Shown here one piece after another: positions 60,045 to 64,000 of a DNA stretch of 64,000 bases. The notes beneath the pieces are model-generated. The model made no database searches. It was not told the DNA's origin and worked only from the letters and a program-made list of their open reading frames with translations. Numbering within the stretch: the first letter of the stretch is position 1; every line of letters starts with the position of its first letter. Source of the DNA: FEN-1073 sp050010135 (GTDB lineage: Bacteria; Chloroflexota; Anaerolineae; Anaerolineales; RBG-16-64-43); assembly GCA_050010135.1 (NCBI GenBank), contig JBEKLP010000004.1:1-64000 (forward strand), written 5' to 3'. A program made the translations under genes and the position numbers.

Positions 60045-61025
60045 ATGAATATTTTGGTCACCGGCGGAGCCGGGTATATCGGATCGGCCTGCGCGCAAAT
60101 GCTGCTCGAGGCGGGGCATACTGTGGTGGTCTACGACTCGCTCCTCACCGGGCACCGGGCCGCGGTACCCTCCGGCGCAAAATGGATCCAGGCTGATCTA
60201 AGCCAGCGCGATGTCCTGCGGCGCACGATGAAGGAAGGAAGATTCGATGCGGTGATGCACTTCGCGGCCTTCATCGAAGCCGGCGAGTCCATGAAGTATC
60301 CCGGAAAATATTTCCAGAACAACGTAACCTATTCGATGACTCTGCTGGAGGAAGCGCAGCGGGCCGGGATCGGCCGATTCGTGTTCTCCTCCTCCGCGGC
60401 GGTGTATGCCTCCAGCGACGATCCGCTTTCGGAAGATTCCGCGATCAAGCCGGCGAATGTCTACGGTCAGACCAAGCTGATGGTGGAACAATCGCTCGAG
60501 TGGTACCACTACGTCCATCAACTCCGCTACGTCGCGCTGCGGTATTTCAACGCCGCCGGCGCGCTCCCCGGACGCGGCGAGGATCATCCCGGCGAGAGCC
60601 ATCTGATCCCGCTGGTGCTGCGCGTGCCGCTCGGGCTCCTGCCGGCGGCCAAGATCTTCGGGGACGATTACCCCACGCGCGACGGAACGGCCATCCGCGA
60701 TTACATCCACATCGCCGACCTGATCTCGGCCCATCTGCTCGCGCTCGACGCGTTGAAAGACCGGCCGCGGATGGTCTACAACCTCGGCAATGGAGCGGGT
60801 TATTCCGTCAAACAGGTGATCGAGATGGCGCGCGAGGTCACCGGGCATCCGATCCCCGCCGAGGTGTCCCCGCGCCGCCCCGGCGACGCCGCGCGGCTGG
60901 TGGCCTCGCCCGAGAAAATCCGGAGCGAGCTGGGCTGGACCCCGCGCATGCCGTCGCTGCGCGATATCGTCGGGAGCGCGTGGGAATGGCACAGCAAGCA
61001 TCCGCGCGGCTACGCGGACCGTTGA
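60045..61025 (+). CDS. galE: UDP-glucose 4-epimerase
   Basis: 326 residues. Interconverts UDP-glucose and UDP-galactose with bound NAD. Rossmann motif GGAGYIG (7-13), VVVYDSLLTGHRAAV, HFAAFIEAGESMKYP, FSSSAAVY and the catalytic Y140-G-Q-T-K144. LRYFNAAGALPGRGEDHPGESHLIP and DYPTRDGTAIRDYIHIADL are GalE signatures. ATG 60045 follows GGAGGGTGGA. It can supply UDP-galactose to the glycan locus though it lies outside the main cluster. Downstream ftsK begins 44 bases later. Confidence 0.95.
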   Translation: MNILVTGGAGYIGSACAQMLLEAGHTVVVYDSLLTGHRAAVPSGAKWIQADLSQRDVLRRTMKEGRFDAVMHFAAFIEAGESMKYPGKYFQNNVTYSMTLLEEAQRAGIGRFVFSSSAAVYASSDDPLSEDSAIKPANVYGQTKLMVEQSLEWYHYVHQLRYVALRYFNAAGALPGRGEDHPGESHLIPLVLRVPLGLLPAAKIFGDDYPTRDGTAIRDYIHIADLISAHLLALDALKDRPRMVYNLGNGAGYSVKQVIEMAREVTGHPIPAEVSPRRPGDAARLVASPEKIRSELGWTPRMPSLRDIVGSAWEWHSKHPRGYADR

Positions 61026-61069
61026 TATAATCGAATAGGCAAGGTTGTTTCGTTGCCATAGGTGGCTCG

Positions 61070-63400
61070 GTGCCGACGCCAACCAAACGCATTATCGGAA
61101 GAAAAACAACCCGATCCTCTTCGCCCCGTTCCGCGCCTCTCGTTCCGCCGGAACACCGGCTCGATATCCTCGGCATCTGCTTGATCGGCCTGGCCGCTCT
61201 TACCATTCTTTTCTTCTTCATCGCCAAGCCCTCCACGCTTCCCGGATGGTGGGTGCTTCTCCTGCGGAGGATCTTGGGAGTCGGCGCCTACGCGGCGCCG
61301 GTGCTCCTGGCCGTGCCGGGCGTGTACCTCGTCCTGCGCCGTTTCCGCTCCGCGCTTCCGCCGCTCTCGCCGGACCGGCTGGCGGGCCTCGGGATGCTCT
61401 TTCTCGGCGGACTGATGCTCGCCCATCTGCTCACCGACCCCACGCCGGGGACGATCTTCGTCACCGCCTGGAACGGAGGGGGCGGCGGATATCTGGGAGC
61501 GCTCCCGCTCCACGTCCTTCTGTCGCTCCTGGATTATGCTGGAACCGCGCTGGTCCTCATTGCGTGGATCCTGATCGGCATACTGCTGACTTTCCGCATT
61601 TCGATCCCGCAGCTTTTCCACGCGCTCGCACCAACGGTGCAGAAAATATTCCGATGGCTCGCGGAAGAATGCGCCGGGCTGCGGGCCAAACTGCGCCTCC
61701 GGAAACAACCGGAGATCGAGCCTGCCATCCGCCGCTTCCCTGCCGCGGCGGAACCACAGTCCGCCCCCGCGGTGGAAAGCGCCGCCAAACCTTCGCCGTC
61801 CGTTTCTCTCCCTACGAATGAAAACCGCACTGCGGCGGATACGAACCGCGATCTTGAGGAACCGGTCATCACGCTCGGCATCCCCGAGCCTCCGCCGCCG
61901 TGGGAACTTCCGAACCTTGAAACCATTCTCAATCCGGGCATCGAGGCAACGTCGGATGAAAACCTCGATCGGCAGCGGGCCAAGATCATCGAGGATTCGC
62001 TGGAGAGTTTCGGCGCACCGGCCAAGGTGGTGGAGATCAACCGCGGCCCGACGATCACCCAGTTCGGCGTCGAGCCGGGGTATGCCGATGCCCGCGGCGG
62101 AAAAACCACGCGGATCAAGGTAAGCAAGATCTCCGCGCTCTCGGACGATCTGGCTCTCGCCCTGGCCGCCCCGTCGATCCGCATCCAGGCGCCGGTGCCG
62201 GGGAAAGGGTTCGTCGGGATCGAGGTACCCAACGCCGAGATCTCACTGGTAGGCTTGCGTGACATCGCCGAATCGGAAATCTTCCGCGAGAAAACCTCCC
62301 CACTGCGGATCGCCCTGGGCAAGGACGTCTCGGGCCAGCCGGTGGTGGCCGACCTGGCGACGATGCCGCATTTGCTCATCGCCGGCACCACGGGGTCCGG
62401 CAAATCGGTGTGCGTCAACGCCATCCTGGCCTGCTTCCTGCTGCACGACACGCCCGACGATCTGCGCCTGCTGCTGGTGGACCCCAAGCGGGTGGAGCTC
62501 ACCTCCTATAACGGGGTACCGCATCTGCTCGCGCCGGTGGTGGTGGAACTGGATCGGGTGGTGGGCGCGCTGCAGTGGGTGACGCGCGAGATGGACGAAC
62601 GCTACCGAAAGTTCCACAACGCGGGGGCGCGCAATCTGGAGGAGTACAACCGCGTCATGAAGGAGCGCGGCGATCGGCCGCTGCCGGTGTGGGTCGTGGT
62701 CATCGACGAACTCGCCGACCTGATGCTCATGGCGCCGGACGAAACCGAGCGCATTCTCACCCGCATCGGCCAGCTCTCGCGGGCCACCGGGATCCACATG
62801 GTGATCGCCACCCAGCGGCCGTCGGTGGACGTGCTCACCGGGCTGATCAAGGCCAACATCCCGGCGCGGATCGCCTTCGCGGTGGCCTCCCAGATCGACA
62901 GCCGTGTGATCCTGGATCAGCCGGGCGCGGAGCGGCTGCTGGGACGCGGCGATATGCTGTTCCAATCACCGGATTCGCCTTCGGCCGTGCGCTTGCAGGG
63001 GGCTTACGTCTCCGAGCCCGAACTGATGCGGCTGGTTCAGTATTGGCGCCAGGCGTCCGTGGCGCGCCAGCCCAATGTTCCGATAACGCACGGAGAGCAG
63101 GACGCCGTGGCAGGGGAGATGGCCCTTTCGCCGGATGCGCCCTTGGAGCAGATTCCATTGTTCGAAGAGGAGGCCGAGGACAAAGGGGACGACAAATTGC
63201 TCGAGGATGCCACCCGCGCCGTGCGCCAGTGGCGCAAAGCCTCGACCACGCGCCTGCAGCGCCACTTCCGCATCGGTTACACCCGCGCCGCGCGGCTGAT
63301 GGACATGCTCGAGGAGCGCGGGATCATCGGCCCGCCCACCCAAGGCTCACAGCCGCGGGAGGTGATCGATTACGGCGAGTTGGAGGATAAGAGGGAGTAA
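61070..63400 (+). CDS. ftsK: DNA translocase FtsK/SpoIIIE family
   Basis: 776 residues from GTG 61070. Four N-terminal membrane helices (about 33-165), a short Pro/Ala-rich linker, then the motor: alpha domain KVVEINRGPTITQFGVEPG, Walker A AGTTGSGKS (around residue 440), Walker B VWVVVIDELADLMLMA, IATQRPSVDVLTGLIKANIPARIAFAV and GAERLLGRGDML. The C-terminal gamma winged-helix (about 710-755, STTRLQRHFRIGYTRAARLMDMLEERGI) reads KOPS-type DNA sequences. It pumps chromosomal DNA through the septum at division. The linker is short compared with E. coli FtsK and similar to SpoIIIE-type proteins. Confidence 0.95.
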   Translation: MPTPTKRIIGRKTTRSSSPRSAPLVPPEHRLDILGICLIGLAALTILFFFIAKPSTLPGWWVLLLRRILGVGAYAAPVLLAVPGVYLVLRRFRSALPPLSPDRLAGLGMLFLGGLMLAHLLTDPTPGTIFVTAWNGGGGGYLGALPLHVLLSLLDYAGTALVLIAWILIGILLTFRISIPQLFHALAPTVQKIFRWLAEECAGLRAKLRLRKQPEIEPAIRRFPAAAEPQSAPAVESAAKPSPSVSLPTNENRTAADTNRDLEEPVITLGIPEPPPPWELPNLETILNPGIEATSDENLDRQRAKIIEDSLESFGAPAKVVEINRGPTITQFGVEPGYADARGGKTTRIKVSKISALSDDLALALAAPSIRIQAPVPGKGFVGIEVPNAEISLVGLRDIAESEIFREKTSPLRIALGKDVSGQPVVADLATMPHLLIAGTTGSGKSVCVNAILACFLLHDTPDDLRLLLVDPKRVELTSYNGVPHLLAPVVVELDRVVGALQWVTREMDERYRKFHNAGARNLEEYNRVMKERGDRPLPVWVVVIDELADLMLMAPDETERILTRIGQLSRATGIHMVIATQRPSVDVLTGLIKANIPARIAFAVASQIDSRVILDQPGAERLLGRGDMLFQSPDSPSAVRLQGAYVSEPELMRLVQYWRQASVARQPNVPITHGEQDAVAGEMALSPDAPLEQIPLFEEEAEDKGDDKLLEDATRAVRQWRKASTTRLQRHFRIGYTRAARLMDMLEERGIIGPPTQGSQPREVIDYGELEDKRE

Positions 63401-63592
63401 AAAGAAGCCGTGTCCATCTCAAGGTGTTATTGCATGAATACAAGCCTGGAAAAGGGGTTCTTTTTAAAATAGGGGAGGATTGAAAAATTCCGAGCCGTGC
63501 GATAAAGTATAATCCATATCAGACGTGAATTGAATTTCACCAAGAAATATTCCGGGCAAAAGACAAATCTCAAATCATGAGGAGAAGACAAA

Positions 63593-63877
63593 ATGACAGA
63601 AACACCTGCCGCTCCCACACCCGCAAAGAAAAGCTCCGCACCTATGATCATCGCAATCATCGTAGTCGCCATCCTGTCATTGTGCTGCTGCATTCCCGGA
63701 ATTATTAATATCGTGTCGCCCCTTCCCTATACGACTTCCACATCCGGCATCATCGGCCAGAGTAGCGGGACCGGGACTATTCCTGCGACGTACGGATTAA
63801 TCTGCATCTGCGCCGCGATTATTCCGTGGCTGGTCCTGGGAATTGTGGCTCTCCTCCGTCGGCCGAAAAAACAGTAA
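63593..63877 (+). CDS. Small hypothetical membrane protein
   Basis: 94 residues: a hydrophilic Pro/Ala/Lys-rich start (1-17), a helix IIAIIVVAILSLCCC (about 20-34), a short Ser/Thr/Gly-rich loop (about 45-60) and a second helix (about 68-88) ending in a basic tail RRPKKQ. ATG 63593 has GAGGAG nine bases upstream. I recognise no family. The clustered Cys (CCC at about 32-34) could be acylated or just hydrophobic. Preceded by a 190-base gap containing TATAAT (63508-63513) without a well-placed -35, and followed by a terminator, so it is probably a single-gene unit. Confidence 0.75.
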   Translation: MTETPAAPTPAKKSSAPMIIAIIVVAILSLCCCIPGIINIVSPLPYTTSTSGIIGQSSGTGTIPATYGLICICAAIIPWLVLGIVALLRRPKKQ

Positions 63878-63926
63878 GCGCTGCCTCCGGTCAGATAGAT
63901 CGTCGCCGGAAAAAACGGATCGCATA

Positions 63927-63960
63927 CCCAGCCCGGCGGAAATCGTCGGGTTGGTTTTTT
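63927..63960 (+). terminator. Rho-independent terminator
   Basis: Stem CCAGCCCGGCG (63928-63938) and CGTCGGGTTGG (63944-63954) pair fully if G-U is allowed, with a five-base loop and six Ts. It ends the small membrane-protein transcript. Confidence 0.85.
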
Positions 63961-64000
63961 ACGTGTCGATGCATTTCGCATACTGAACATCGAAGAGTAG

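Noticed and set aside
63508..63513. TATAAT upstream of the small membrane protein as a promoter
   Set aside because: The only TTGAAA upstream (63480) is 22 bases away, too far for a normal spacer; mentioned in the gene entry but not called as a feature.
1..64000. tRNA or rRNA genes
   Set aside because: I saw no sequence with a convincing tRNA T-loop and acceptor stem or rRNA signature in the gaps, though a tool-based scan was not possible.

Overview
The window is a 64 kb bacterial segment of roughly 55-60% G+C. Every gene I can support lies on the + strand. About three quarters of it (from the left edge to about 54.5 kb) is a very large surface-polysaccharide or glycoconjugate locus, and the last 10 kb is ordinary housekeeping sequence. 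The housekeeping proteins (family-4 uracil-DNA glycosylase, a PPOX protein that looks like the Rv3369/F420 group, an FtsK with a short membrane part, a PcrA-type helicase) and the style of the glycan genes suggest a Chloroflexota (Anaerolineae-like) organism. That placement is inference from family resemblance, not proof.

Layout. 0-1 kb: the 3' end of a sugar-nucleotide epimerase, a small repeat patch and a uracil-DNA glycosylase. 1-9.6 kb: GDP-fucose synthesis (gmd, fcl) interleaved with GT-C membrane proteins, then a Wzm/Wzt-type ABC exporter whose ATPase carries a cargo-binding C-terminal domain. 9.6-19 kb: polysaccharide deacetylase, GT-C protein, methyltransferase, two paralogous glycosyltransferase-like proteins flanking a UDP-glucose dehydrogenase, another GT-C protein and a GT2. 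19-29.6 kb: GT-C, methyltransferase, two GT61 (DUF563) enzymes, a GT-A-like protein of unknown family, two GT2s and a GT4. 29.6-36.4 kb: a tandem series of four GT-C proteins. 36.4-44.4 kb: six GT4 enzymes and an FkbM methyltransferase, mostly coupled by 1-20 bp overlaps. 44.5-47.9 kb: second deacetylase, FemAB/BioF2-like acyltransferase, putative fucosyltransferase. 48-54.5 kb: GT4, a WecA/MraY-type phosphotransferase with an unusual C-terminal extension, an epimerase, a WcaJ/WbaP-type phosphotransferase, a GNAT protein and a small holin-like membrane protein, ended by a clear intrinsic terminator. 54.8-64 kb: GH5 endoglycoceramidase-like enzyme, PPOX protein, PcrA/UvrD helicase, galE, ftsK and a small membrane protein with a terminator.

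How it fits together (inference): WecA-like and WcaJ-like enzymes start glycans on undecaprenyl phosphate. GT2/GT4/GT61 enzymes extend them in the cytoplasm using UDP-glucose, UDP-glucuronate, UDP-galactose and GDP-fucose. Wzm/Wzt exports them. At least nine GT-C proteins, which normally use lipid-linked sugars, decorate them outside the membrane. Deacetylases, methyltransferases and acyltransferases modify them.

The most striking observation is genetic. The locus contains at least four decayed pieces of paralogous glycan genes (4.1, 24.6, 27.0 and 46.7 kb) and one GT-C gene (4.4-6.5 kb) whose G+C content drops sharply in mid-gene, exactly where similarity to an upstream orphan fragment begins. 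The locus looks as if it is being rebuilt by duplication, replacement and deletion. Two intergenic arrays of a shared inverted-repeat element flank the helicase region.
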